A DNA stretch of 25,603 nucleotides from a virus: the IMG/VR virus record IMGVR_UViG_3300008259_000224, positions 1 through 25,603 of that record; one strand, 5' to 3'. Under the pieces are notes generated by a model, which saw only the letters and a list, made by a program, of their open reading frames with translations, was not told where the DNA came from and did not search any database. Shown in pieces: positions 7,005 to 12,410 of this stretch; the stretch's first letter is position 1; the number at the start of each line of letters is the position of its first letter. Made by a program: the position numbers and the translations under genes.

Positions 7005-7117
7005 TCGTCATCCTCCCACATGCGGTCAGGTAGCCCACTATCGTCATTCTCATCTACATCATCCTCAGTTCCCTTGAGTGCATACTCATCCCCCATTAGA
7101 TACATTGGCTCACTCAT
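7001..7117 (-). CDS. Acidic 38-residue protein, unknown
   Basis: A short frame lies between two ATG overlaps: TAATG with the gene before and ATGA with WhiB after. It encodes 38 residues, strongly acidic (D-D-V-D-E-N-D-D-S and W-E-D-D-E), with several Met and no basic tail. The exact fit between its neighbours supports a real gene. Acidic small phage proteins often mimic DNA or bind host proteins, but nothing here proves either. Confidence 0.55.
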   Translation of the reverse strand: MSEPMYLMGDEYALKGTEDDVDENDDSGLPDRMWEDDE

Positions 7118-7281
7118 TAGTTGTGCACCCCAAAGTCCCAGCATACTTTTTGTACGGCTATGCCTAGTGTATTGATGAATAGATTTCTCTCTTCATCATT
7201 CATATTTGGGATATCAGAATATCTAACAGTTGCTTGCCATGCGATATTCTTTTCTTCCATATCTTCATAGAAGTTACTCAT
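7117..7281 (-). CDS. 54-residue protein, unknown
   Basis: This frame encodes 54 residues beginning M-S-N-F-Y-E-D-M-E-E-K-N and ending C-W-D-F-G-V-H-N. Its ATG overlaps the previous stop (ATGA) and its stop overlaps the next ATG (TAATG), so it fills the space exactly. The protein is mildly acidic, with one Cys and no recognised motif. Function unknown. Confidence 0.55.
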   Translation of the reverse strand: MSNFYEDMEEKNIAWQATVRYSDIPNMNDEERNLFINTLGIAVQKVCWDFGVHN

Positions 7282-7523
7282 TGGTTATCCATCTCTGTTA
7301 TAGAGTCTAGTGAATACTCAAACTCAGGTCGGTCTGCTTCGGGCGCAGGTTTTGTATCCCATGCCATAGTGTAGCCATCATTAGAATCCCAATGAAGCCT
7401 ACCCGAGTACTGATTAGTCCCATCATTTAGTATGATAGATTTAGTAAAACCAGTACTAGTCTTGCCATCAGATGATATCATATATTTATCTAACAGTTCC
7501 ATTACCGATACTTCACCCGTCAT
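7278..7523 (-). CDS. 81-residue acidic protein, unknown
   Basis: The 81-residue product has alternating polar and aromatic residues (G-R-L-H-W-D-S-N-D-G-Y-T-M-A-W-D) suggesting a small beta-sheet fold, and an acidic tail. The ATG at 7523 overlaps the upstream stop (ATGA) and the stop overlaps the downstream ATG in the same way, supporting the boundaries. No family recognised. Confidence 0.6.
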   Translation of the reverse strand: MTGEVSVMELLDKYMISSDGKTSTGFTKSIILNDGTNQYSGRLHWDSNDGYTMAWDTKPAPEADRPEFEYSLDSITEMDNQ

Positions 7524-7741
7524 TTTATCCCCGCTTCGTCTAGTCGCTTTATTACTGTTATGGCAGTTGTATCATAACTTTCAGCACCTTCACCATCAGC
7601 ACCTTCAAGCCATAGTATTCTATTCTTGTAGCGTATTGTAGAGCCATTACCATATAGGCTCATTAGTAATGCAGCAGCAGCATAATCATACACATCTGCC
7701 ATCACATCACCTCTTGGGTCATGCACTTTTACTTTTTTCAT
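7520..7741 (-). CDS. 73-residue protein, first gene after a palindromic promoter site
   Basis: The 73-residue product begins M-K-K-V-K-V-H-D-P-R-G-D and ends with an E-S-Y-D-T-T-A-I-T-V-I-K-R-L-D-E-A helix. The residues between suggest a small alpha/beta protein. The ATG has AAAGGA six bases upstream and the palindrome at 7757-7769 directly before that, so this gene probably opens the transcript that runs on through WhiB to the nuclease at 5654. No family recognised. Confidence 0.65.
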   Translation of the reverse strand: MKKVKVHDPRGDVMADVYDYAAAALLMSLYGNGSTIRYKNRILWLEGADGEGAESYDTTAITVIKRLDEAGIK

Positions 7742-7756
7742 ATCTATCCTTTTCTG

Positions 7757-7769
7757 CTGTATTATACAG
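7757..7769 (-). promoter_or_regulatory. Palindrome site 1 (TATAAT-centred)
   Basis: This is CTGTATTATACAG on the plus strand, flanked by G and CG. On the minus strand it reads CTG-TATAAT-ACAG. A start about seven bases after the TATAAT would give a short leader that still includes the AAAGGA of the 7741 gene. It also contains the stop codon of the upstream small gene (7762). Confidence 0.65.
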
Positions 7770-7905
7770 CGTATAGTTTTTGTAGTAGTAGTCTTGCATT
7801 AGCAATTATAGCGTCATCTCTTTCGTCAGTCAAATTGGCGATAGAGATTAACTCTATAATTACTTTTCTGACTTCTTCCCTAGAAGCCAAAGTCATACTG
7901 TCCAT
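7762..7905 (-). CDS. Small helical protein after the amidotransferase
   Basis: From the preferred ATG at 7905 this encodes 47 residues with a single amphipathic helical region (R-E-E-V-R-K-V-I-I-E-L-I and A-I-I-A-N-A-R-L-L-L-Q-K-L). The frame is open further upstream to an ATG at 7983, but that would overlap the glutamine amidotransferase end by about 100 bases. The ATG at 7905 has GGGAG six bases upstream, and one at 7908 is also possible. The TAA stop lies inside the palindrome at 7757-7769. No family recognised. Confidence 0.5.
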   Translation of the reverse strand: MDSMTLASREEVRKVIIELISIANLTDERDDAIIANARLLLQKLYAV

Positions 7906-8716
7906 CATATGCTCCCGTCGTTTGTTTGTGTTGGTCGGAAGTCCACCTATCTCGCTCAGGTGTCCAGCATAGGCAACCATCATTTACTACCATGGCACAT
8001 TCATAGCAACCGCCACACTCGAAGCAGTAGTATGGATTACCATCACTCATCTCACCGCAGATATAACATATGGCTTGTTCGTCATCCTCTAAACCAGCAC
8101 CGCAAGCGGTAGGGTCATCAGTAGTACCCCAGTTCCAGTATTTGCCATAGTAGGTTGACTTGTATGAATCATTAGACCACCAGTTGCCATGATTGTCCCA
8201 AGAGCCTAAGTCTTCGTTGACAATATAGCAGTCATACTCGGCATTAGGGTCAAGCGTGAAGATAGCAATCTTGCTACCGACAGACCACTTTTCTATCATG
8301 CCGTATAGATTTGGATTATCTAATGCAGTAATACCACCCATTGACGGCAGGATATCCTCAGCAAAGATACGGGTATCGCTACGCTTGTCAGTAGGCTCGA
8401 TATGTACATCTAGAATACCATTGTGTGCAAGATATGTAAGGTCGCTACCACCCACCTTGAATGGATGACAATTCTCCTCATTCTTAACACCATGCGTAGC
8501 AAATCTAGCATGATACATAGCATAACTATTTGGGTATTGCTTGCGTACCGCTAAGAATTCTTTGATTACCTTCTTGGCGGACATACCCTTGCCAGTAATA
8601 ATTTTATTGCCAGCAATTACGGCATAGCCAAAGCCATGCGGATTATTACAAGAAGCATTATCTAAATCCTTCTTGCGTGGTGTGCTATTCGGGGAACTTA
8701 CTACTAATAGACACAT
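7880..8716 (-). CDS. Class II glutamine amidotransferase with Cys-rich C-terminal domain
   Basis: The 278-residue protein starts Met-Cys, so removal of Met would expose Cys as the N-terminal nucleophile of class II (Ntn) amidotransferases. Supporting motifs are N-N-P-H-G-F-G-Y-A at 24-32, Y-H-A-R-F-A-T-H-G at 68-76 (Arg contacts glutamine), C-H-P-F at 83-86 and L-A-H-N-G at 96-100. It would release ammonia from glutamine for transfer by a partner. A second part (about 215-250) has eight cysteines in C-x2-C pairs, a zinc ribbon-like knot not usual in this family. It overlaps the amidoligase gene by 32 bases, which strongly suggests that the amidoligase is the partner. Ribosome-binding site AGAGG precedes the ATG. 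Confidence 0.85.
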   Translation of the reverse strand: MCLLVVSSPNSTPRKKDLDNASCNNPHGFGYAVIAGNKIITGKGMSAKKVIKEFLAVRKQYPNSYAMYHARFATHGVKNEENCHPFKVGGSDLTYLAHNGILDVHIEPTDKRSDTRIFAEDILPSMGGITALDNPNLYGMIEKWSVGSKIAIFTLDPNAEYDCYIVNEDLGSWDNHGNWWSNDSYKSTYYGKYWNWGTTDDPTACGAGLEDDEQAICYICGEMSDGNPYYCFECGGCYECAMVVNDGCLCWTPERDRWTSDQHKQTTGAYDGQYDFGF

Positions 8717-9908
8717 TCTCTTTCCTCTCTATCCTAGATATCACGCTAGATAATCTATCTAGTCGTGCATTGAGGGCAGGATACAATTCGTTCCTGTCTC
8801 GGATGTATTGTATCAGGTTGATACAATCTAACTTATGATTACGAATCTCAGGTACACTCATCACCCGAGTGAACTCAACGCTGGCATGCGCTAAGTCAAT
8901 ACATGCTTTGATATAGTTTTGATTCAGACTACCTCTAAAGATTCGCATCTCTAAAGTATTTCTATTGTTAGTATTGACCGCAGAGTATCTATCGCTACCA
9001 TGTCGGTCAAACTTATGCTTAAAGGATTTCTGACCAGTATTAGGGTCAACATTGTCATCAAACTTAGCCCAATGACTAGATGACCTACCTGCCATAACCT
9101 CATAGAAGTCCTTGTTATTGTAGACTAATTGCAAGAATCTATGTTGATGTGAACCACCACTAAATCCATTACGAGAGATATGGATATGCAAACCGCAGGT
9201 CTGAGTACCCCAAGCCATCATGTCATAATCGGATTTAAGTTTGGTAATGGTGTCCCATAAAGTCCCAGCGTCATTCATAAAATAACTATGGGATAATGGG
9301 TGCGTTACTATCTCAAAGCCACACGCAAGAGAGCCGTCGGATTTAAGGTAGGCTAGATTCTCACTTTCTAATATGATACTAGCATACTCAGCAGATATTC
9401 TACGCTGGGTATAGTTTTGATTTCGGACTTCTGTCTCAACTTCTATACCAAAGTATAGTCGTGTCTGTTCGTCCTCGGAACTATGGAAGATAGGGTCAGG
9501 TCGATACGAATAATCATGTATCACCCTACCATCTGCCTCATCATCATGGTTGTACTCGCAACCATTTACATAGGTAGCATCACAATCCTCACAGTAAGTG
9601 GTGTTATTCTCATAACATCTCTCACACATGCAATCGCTAGTATCATCTGCACCATAGGTATAACCTGTGAAATAGTTTTCACACATGTCGCACCAATGAG
9701 CACTATCTGAGGTGCAACTTTGACACCATGTATCACCTTCTACATCATTGAACTCATCATTGGTAGATAATATATCATCACAGCGACGGCATATCACTAC
9801 GCAATCGTTGCAGACCATAACATCATAACGAGTTTTGATTACATCATCTAACTCAGAGGTGCAGACAGTACATTTGTACTTAATCTCTACCTCATCAACA
9901 GTATCCAT
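8685..9908 (-). CDS. Cys-rich amidoligase (COOH-NH2 ligase, PF12224-like)
   Basis: The 407-residue protein has two halves. Residues 10-120 contain about eight C-x2-C-type pairs or near pairs (Cys13/16, 33/36, 40/43, 62/65, 73/76, 93/95/98, 106/109, 117), a chain of zinc ribbons. Residues 150-330 show the putative amidoligase signatures: F-G-I-E-V-E-T-E at 153-160, K-S-D-G-S-L at 189-194, F-E-I-V-T-H-P at 198-204, C-G-L-H-I-H-I-S at 238-245 and T-L-E-M-R-I-F-R-G at 318-326. These belong to the glutamine-synthetase/GCS-fold ligases that join an amine to a carboxylate using ATP. The downstream amidotransferase could supply ammonia. Substrate unknown; a host or phage protein bound by the zinc ribbons is one possibility. 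The ATG has AAGGAA five bases upstream and the palindrome at 9920 just before. Confidence 0.82.
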   Translation of the reverse strand: MDTVDEVEIKYKCTVCTSELDDVIKTRYDVMVCNDCVVICRRCDDILSTNDEFNDVEGDTWCQSCTSDSAHWCDMCENYFTGYTYGADDTSDCMCERCYENNTTYCEDCDATYVNGCEYNHDDEADGRVIHDYSYRPDPIFHSSEDEQTRLYFGIEVETEVRNQNYTQRRISAEYASIILESENLAYLKSDGSLACGFEIVTHPLSHSYFMNDAGTLWDTITKLKSDYDMMAWGTQTCGLHIHISRNGFSGGSHQHRFLQLVYNNKDFYEVMAGRSSSHWAKFDDNVDPNTGQKSFKHKFDRHGSDRYSAVNTNNRNTLEMRIFRGSLNQNYIKACIDLAHASVEFTRVMSVPEIRNHKLDCINLIQYIRDRNELYPALNARLDRLSSVISRIERKENVSISSKFPE

Positions 9909-9919
9909 GCTATTCCTTA

Positions 9920-9932
9920 CTGTATAATACAG
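9920..9932 (-). promoter_or_regulatory. Palindrome site 2 (TATTAT-centred)
   Basis: This is CTGTATAATACAG on the plus strand, so the minus strand has TATTAT in the centre; it is the only one of six sites with the other central base. Its edge is 11 bases before the amidoligase ATG. If it is a -10 element the transcript would be nearly leaderless, starting at or inside the AAGGAA. Confidence 0.6.
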
Positions 9933-9963
9933 CGAAAGTATCTCTCTCGCTGGTGATACTATT

Positions 9964-10197
9964 TTAGACTAATTCCTTAGCCTTGTCAATCCTACGCTGA
10001 ACACTATCGAGAATAACATTCACGATTTTATCACGCAGGTCATCAGCATACTTAGCACGAGCCGTAAAGCCCTGCCTTGTATTATTTATGGAGAATTGCC
10101 TAAGAGATTCCCTTACTGTTTCTAGTTCATCTCTAGAAAGAGTAAGGATAATCTCATTGGCATAATCTACATTGTTAGCGGACACGCTTTTTGCCAT
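9964..10197 (-). CDS. 77-residue helical basic protein, unknown
   Basis: The 77-residue product looks all-helical with charged repeats (L-S-R-D-E-L-E-T-V-R-E-S-L-R-Q-F and R-A-K-Y-A-D-D-L-R-D-K-I-V-N-V-I-L-D). It resembles small DNA-binding or anti-restriction-type proteins in composition only. The ATG lies inside the end of the upstream 40-residue gene. No family recognised. Confidence 0.6.
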   Translation of the reverse strand: MAKSVSANNVDYANEIILTLSRDELETVRESLRQFSINNTRQGFTARAKYADDLRDKIVNVILDSVQRRIDKAKELV

Positions 10198-10297
10198 ATC
10201 CTATATCATATCCTTTGATATATTGCTCGACATCATCTGCCGAGTACCACTCAGCGTAGTTTTCACCACGCTTGATGAACCAAATACCTATGCTCAT
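10175..10297 (-). CDS. 40-residue protein, unknown
   Basis: The frame encodes M-S-I-G-I-W-F-I-K-R-G-E-N-Y-A-E-W and ends G-K-K-R-V-R, 40 residues. An ATG one codon upstream (10300) is equally possible. GGAAA lies a few bases before it, and it overlaps the following gene by 23 bases. The Trp/Tyr-rich front and basic end suggest a small folded protein. Low certainty because of its size. Confidence 0.45.
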   Translation of the reverse strand: MSIGIWFIKRGENYAEWYSADDVEQYIKGYDIGYGKKRVR

Positions 10298-10316
10298 CAT
10301 GGTATTTCCATATACC

Positions 10317-10445
10317 TTACTTAACACTTAACTCACGCAAGGCACGAGTTAATTTAGCATTTCTAATCGCAGTAGTAATTACCAGCGTGGTGCTAGTAGT
10401 TAATGCGATAATAATTGCTATCGTATCTGTTATTTCTATGTACAT
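10317..10445 (-). CDS. 42-residue single-pass membrane protein
   Basis: The product has one hydrophobic stretch (I-A-I-I-I-A-L-T-T-S-T-T-L-V-I-T-T-A-I, about residues 9-27) followed by a basic tail (R-N-A-K-L-T-R-A-L-R). This is the profile of a small inner-membrane protein with the tail in the cytoplasm. AAGGAG lies four to five bases before the ATG, and the palindrome at 10471 sits just upstream, so it is likely the first gene of its transcript. It could be a superinfection or lysis-related protein; no evidence decides. Confidence 0.6.
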   Translation of the reverse strand: MYIEITDTIAIIIALTTSTTLVITTAIRNAKLTRALRELSVK

Positions 10446-10470
10446 GTTTCTCCTTCGTGTTTAGTGCTTG

Positions 10471-10483
10471 CTGTATTATACAG
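10471..10483 (-). promoter_or_regulatory. Palindrome site 3 (TATAAT-centred)
   Basis: CTGTATTATACAG on the plus strand reads TATAAT on the minus strand. It lies between the cruciform element and the strong AAGGAG of the 10445 membrane-protein gene. The spacing allows a leader of about 20 bases. No TTGACA-like -35 element is seen 17 bases upstream. Confidence 0.65.
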
Positions 10484-10493
10484 CCAGCGTGGA

Positions 10494-10587
10494 AGTGTAT
10501 TGGTATCCACTATGGTACGGCAAGTGGCGACCTATCGCAACATCATTTCAGGTTTCCCTGCTGATTGACTACGCATACCAATACACT
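10494..10587 (-). ncRNA. Cruciform-forming element, possible structured RNA
   Basis: Two perfect 13-base arms (AGTGTATTGGTAT at 10494-10506 and ATACCAATACACT at 10575-10587) enclose about 68 bases that hold three further hairpins. These are CCACT/AGTGG (10507-10511 with 10523-10527), GCGA/TCGC (10527-10530 with 10535-10538) and CAGG/CCTG (10549-10552 with 10557-10560). On the minus strand the last has a GAAA tetraloop. A closing stem plus three arms gives a four-way junction. There is no coding frame of note on the minus strand. It may be a stable RNA, a processed leader or a protein-binding DNA cruciform. Identity unknown. Confidence 0.5.
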
Positions 10588-10589
10588 CG

Positions 10590-10634
10590 TGCCCACCGCA
10601 GGAATCGAACCTGCTCTTATACACCAGCGTGGGC
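10590..10634 (-). ncRNA. tRNA-like minihelix (T-arm plus acceptor stem, no anticodon arm)
   Basis: On the minus strand a perfect T-arm (GCAGG TTCGATT CCTGC) is followed by GGTGGGC and A. The 5' strand GCCCACG pairs with it at six of seven positions. Between the 5' acceptor strand and the T-arm are only 13 bases, so the D-arm and anticodon arm are absent. The bases after the discriminator A are CGA, not CCA. It could be a tRNA remnant, a deletion in the sequence, or a tRNA mimic used for processing or by an acceptor-stem-binding enzyme. Confidence 0.45.
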
Positions 10635-10644
10635 TGTCCAGTTG

Positions 10645-10788
10645 CTATTCGTAGTCCGAGTCCGAAGCAACATCCTCAAGTAAATCATCAAGGTTAGTCA
10701 TATCCACTTGGAATATATCCTCAGTCGCCATAATCTCGGCTATCTCATGCTCGGTCATGAAATCTAATGCAATATCATCGCCACTCAT
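10645..10788 (-). CDS. 47-residue acidic protein, unknown
   Basis: The frame encodes M-S-G-D-D-I-A-L-D-F ... N-L-D-D-L-L-E-D-V-A-S-D-S-D-Y-E, 47 strongly acidic residues likely to form helices. The ATG overlaps the end of the upstream gene by 14 bases, and the stop lies ten bases before the tRNA-like element. Acidic composition may mimic nucleic acid or target a basic host protein; this is a guess. Confidence 0.5.
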   Translation of the reverse strand: MSGDDIALDFMTEHEIAEIMATEDIFQVDMTNLDDLLEDVASDSDYE

Positions 10789-10921
10789 TAGATGCCCTAT
10801 CCATAGCATTAGCAGTTTTTGCTTTAATCTCAGCCTTGCGTTGCGCTTCGGCTTCGATATTCTTGCGTACTTCGTTGCGCTCTATAAGAGCCAGCAAAGT
10901 ATTACCTATTGCTATATCCAT
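10775..10921 (-). CDS. 48-residue coiled-coil-like protein, unknown
   Basis: The product is a long charged helix (L-L-A-L-I-E-R-N-E-V-R-K-N-I-E-A-E-A-Q-R-K-A-E-I-K-A-K-T-A) that could form a coiled coil. Start 10921 has GGAAGG at ideal spacing. A second ATG at 10936 would add five residues. It is the first gene behind both the sigma-70-like promoter at 10994-11022 and palindrome site 4. Confidence 0.55.
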   Translation of the reverse strand: MDIAIGNTLLALIERNEVRKNIEAEAQRKAEIKAKTANAMDRASNEWR

Positions 10922-10948
10922 TTTGCTACCTTCCATTTATCTAGCCTG

Positions 10949-10961
10949 CTGTATTATACAG
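10949..10961 (-). promoter_or_regulatory. Palindrome site 4 (TATAAT-centred)
   Basis: CTGTATTATACAG in a GC...CG context, TATAAT on the minus strand. It lies about 27 bases downstream of the predicted start of the 10994-11022 promoter, so it could be a second promoter or an operator blocking the first. The 10921 gene with its GGAAGG follows. Confidence 0.65.
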
Positions 10962-10993
10962 CGAGGCACAGGTGGTTTTTTCCCGTTAGCAGT

Positions 10994-11022
10994 ATTTTAC
11001 TCGCTATTTGGGGCTAGGTCAA
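10994..11022 (-). promoter_or_regulatory. Sigma-70-type promoter (TTGACC, 17 bases, TAAAAT)
   Basis: On the minus strand TTGACC (11022-11017) and TAAAAT (10999-10994) are separated by exactly 17 bases, a near-consensus housekeeping promoter. Transcription would start near 10987 and run leftward into the small genes. Palindromes 4 and 5 flank it on both sides, which looks like a controlled early promoter. Confidence 0.55.
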
Positions 11023-11037
11023 GTCTAAAACTATTTG

Positions 11038-11050
11038 CTGTATTATACAG
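11038..11050 (-). promoter_or_regulatory. Palindrome site 5 (TATAAT-centred)
   Basis: CTGTATTATACAG in a GC...CG context, just upstream of the 10994-11022 promoter. No ribosome-binding site or gene follows directly; the next gene on this strand starts at 10921. This suggests regulation of the neighbouring promoter rather than, or as well as, its own transcript. Confidence 0.6.
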
Positions 11051-11150
11051 CGACACCACGCCACCACCCCCACCGCCTCACCAAATCCGCCTCATCCCAG
11101 TTTGTGTTGAAAAAAATTGAGGGGTCGGCAGACTTCCGAACTTTCCGCAT
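11043..11150 (-). CDS. Possible 35-residue basic Trp-rich protein
   Basis: A 35-residue frame (M-R-K-V-R-K-S-A-D-P ... R-R-W-G-W-W-R-G-V-A-V) begins at 11150 with GAGGAG touching the ATG, which is too close to be convincing. It ends with a TAA inside palindrome 5. The G+C-rich, repetitive end may simply be non-coding. Given as a weak candidate only. Confidence 0.2.
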   Translation of the reverse strand: MRKVRKSADPSIFFNTNWDEADLVRRWGWWRGVAV

Positions 11151-11195
11151 CTCCTCACTAGTTTGTGTCGGTTTGTGTTGGAAAAATTTTTGGGC

Positions 11196-11233
11196 AAAAA
11201 AATAACCCCCACCGATTTCTCGGTGAGGGTTAT
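11196..11233 (-). terminator. Rho-independent terminator of the 11902 gene
   Basis: On the minus strand a 13-pair stem with one mismatch (bases 11202-11215 with 11220-11233, loop 11216-11219, containing CACCGA/TCGGTG) is followed by a run of seven T. It starts seven bases after the stop codon of the Lys-rich protein gene. This is a textbook intrinsic terminator and isolates that gene from the small genes further left. Confidence 0.85.
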
Positions 11234-11239
11234 CTTGCT

Positions 11240-11902
11240 TTACTTGCTTGCTTTTACTGGCGCTTCGGTCTTGCTGTTTTGGTAGATGGTGTAAAGAATA
11301 CCAATTACCTCATTTAGTTTTTGAGGCTCTGCGGTTTTCTTGTCTTTTAGATTGCCACATGCTTTCAGATAATCTCGAAGATTATCCACTACTGCTTCCA
11401 GTGTGATGTTTTTAGCAAGTGTTTTAGTGTCGGTCTTTACCTTGTTTCCAGCATCCCGATTTTGGCTCTCTTTTTTAGTAAGAATTTTCTCGTCGAGTTC
11501 GGCAAAAGTTTTGCAACCAGCGATTGCAGATTTTACGCCTGATGCTTTTACATCATAAAGAGTTCGAACGGCTAGGCTCAAAATCTCGCTAGTTTTTAGC
11601 GTTGCAAGTTCAGCCTCGAACTTTTGCATGATTAAACATGCGGTTGGAATTGCTGGAACATGATTTGGCAAAACTATTGGGCGAATGTTCACATCTTTTA
11701 ACAACGCCTTCATGCTCGCTTCTGCTTCTTTTTGGGTAGTTCCGTTTTGCATCTCATTACCAACCACAAAAAGAAACTTTTGGTTCATTTGGTTATTTGA
11801 TTTTCCAAAATCAATTACATTTTGGTAATCATTTTGTATTACTAGATTTTGCTTTACTGCTTCGGTCTTTTTTGTATCTTTTGCTTTTTTGGCTTTAGCC
11901 AT
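11240..11902 (-). CDS. Lys-rich protein of unknown function
   Basis: The 220-residue protein has a very basic front (M-A-K-A-K-K-A-K-D-T-K-K-T) and a mostly helical remainder (for example F-A-E-L-D-E-K-I-L-T-K-K-E-S and L-E-A-V-V-D-N-L-R-D-Y-L-K-A-C-G), with one further Lys-rich stretch near the end. No domain recognised. Start ATG 11902 is preferred because AGGTGG lies eight bases upstream; a GTG at 11914 sits inside that site. It stands alone, with its own leader hairpin, a palindrome site upstream and a strong terminator, so it is probably expressed separately and perhaps heavily. Nucleic-acid binding is plausible from composition only. Confidence 0.75.
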   Translation of the reverse strand: MAKAKKAKDTKKTEAVKQNLVIQNDYQNVIDFGKSNNQMNQKFLFVVGNEMQNGTTQKEAEASMKALLKDVNIRPIVLPNHVPAIPTACLIMQKFEAELATLKTSEILSLAVRTLYDVKASGVKSAIAGCKTFAELDEKILTKKESQNRDAGNKVKTDTKTLAKNITLEAVVDNLRDYLKACGNLKDKKTAEPQKLNEVIGILYTIYQNSKTEAPVKASK

Positions 11903-11927
11903 TTTCTTTACCACCTTTTTTATCGGA

Positions 11928-11947
11928 ACTAGGCGTTATTGCCTAGT
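11928..11947 (-). promoter_or_regulatory. Perfect inverted repeat in the leader of the Lys-rich gene
   Basis: ACTAGGC and GCCTAGT (7 bases each) are separated by six bases and lie about 25 bases before the start codon. As RNA it forms a hairpin just upstream of the ribosome-binding site. It could be an operator or a translation control stem. Confidence 0.5.
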
Positions 11948-12031
11948 AAGAGAATTCTCCCATTTATTCGGGGTTTATGCAACATTAAAACAACCAGCGT
12001 TTTATGCGGGTTTTATGGGGTTTTTTGCTCA

Positions 12032-12044
12032 CTGTATTATACAG
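12032..12044 (-). promoter_or_regulatory. Palindrome site 6 (TATAAT-centred)
   Basis: CTGTATTATACAG with A before and CG after on the plus strand; TATAAT on the minus strand. It lies about 130 bases upstream of the Lys-rich gene, giving a long leader that contains the 11928-11947 hairpin. This is the rightmost copy found. Confidence 0.6.
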
Positions 12045-12230
12045 CGGGCTTTAAGCGGGTTTGTGTTGGTGGCATAGATTTAGCAGCCACCCAAAAAAGA
12101 AGCTCTTTTTATAGGGGTTTTTGGCATGTTTTTATTTATGGCTTATTCCACCGATTTATTCTTTATTCATTTATTTATTCATGAGCCAATTATTCCAGAT
12201 AGGCAAATCAAATCTTATTAAGTATTTATT

Positions 12231-12252
12231 CATGCGGTTATCCATGCGGTTA
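12231..12252. repeat. Direct repeat CATGCGGTTA, two copies 12 bases apart
   Basis: CATGCGGTTA occurs at 12231-12240 and 12243-12252, the first preceded by TTATT. Short ATTTATT-type stretches repeat just upstream (12160-12230). This could be part of an iteron-like origin. Confidence 0.45.
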
Positions 12253-12410
12253 AGTCTTACCGATTGGGTTAGGTGTAATCGCTTAACAATTATTTATTTA
12301 TTAATAGCCCGTAGAAAATCCTTTATTAGTAGCCCCGTTAAATATCTATGGGAGATAGTAAACCGCTAACAATTAGCCAATATCAATTAGACGGCAACGA
12401 ATAGTCTAAA

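Noticed and set aside
10590-10634. Ordinary tRNA gene
   Set aside because: Only the T-arm and acceptor stem can be formed; no D-arm or anticodon loop fits, and a 73-base span gives no matching 5' acceptor strand.
10757-11120. Two plus-strand frames opposite the small minus-strand genes
   Set aside because: They run antisense to genes with good ribosome-binding sites and cross the palindromes and promoter; judged shadows.
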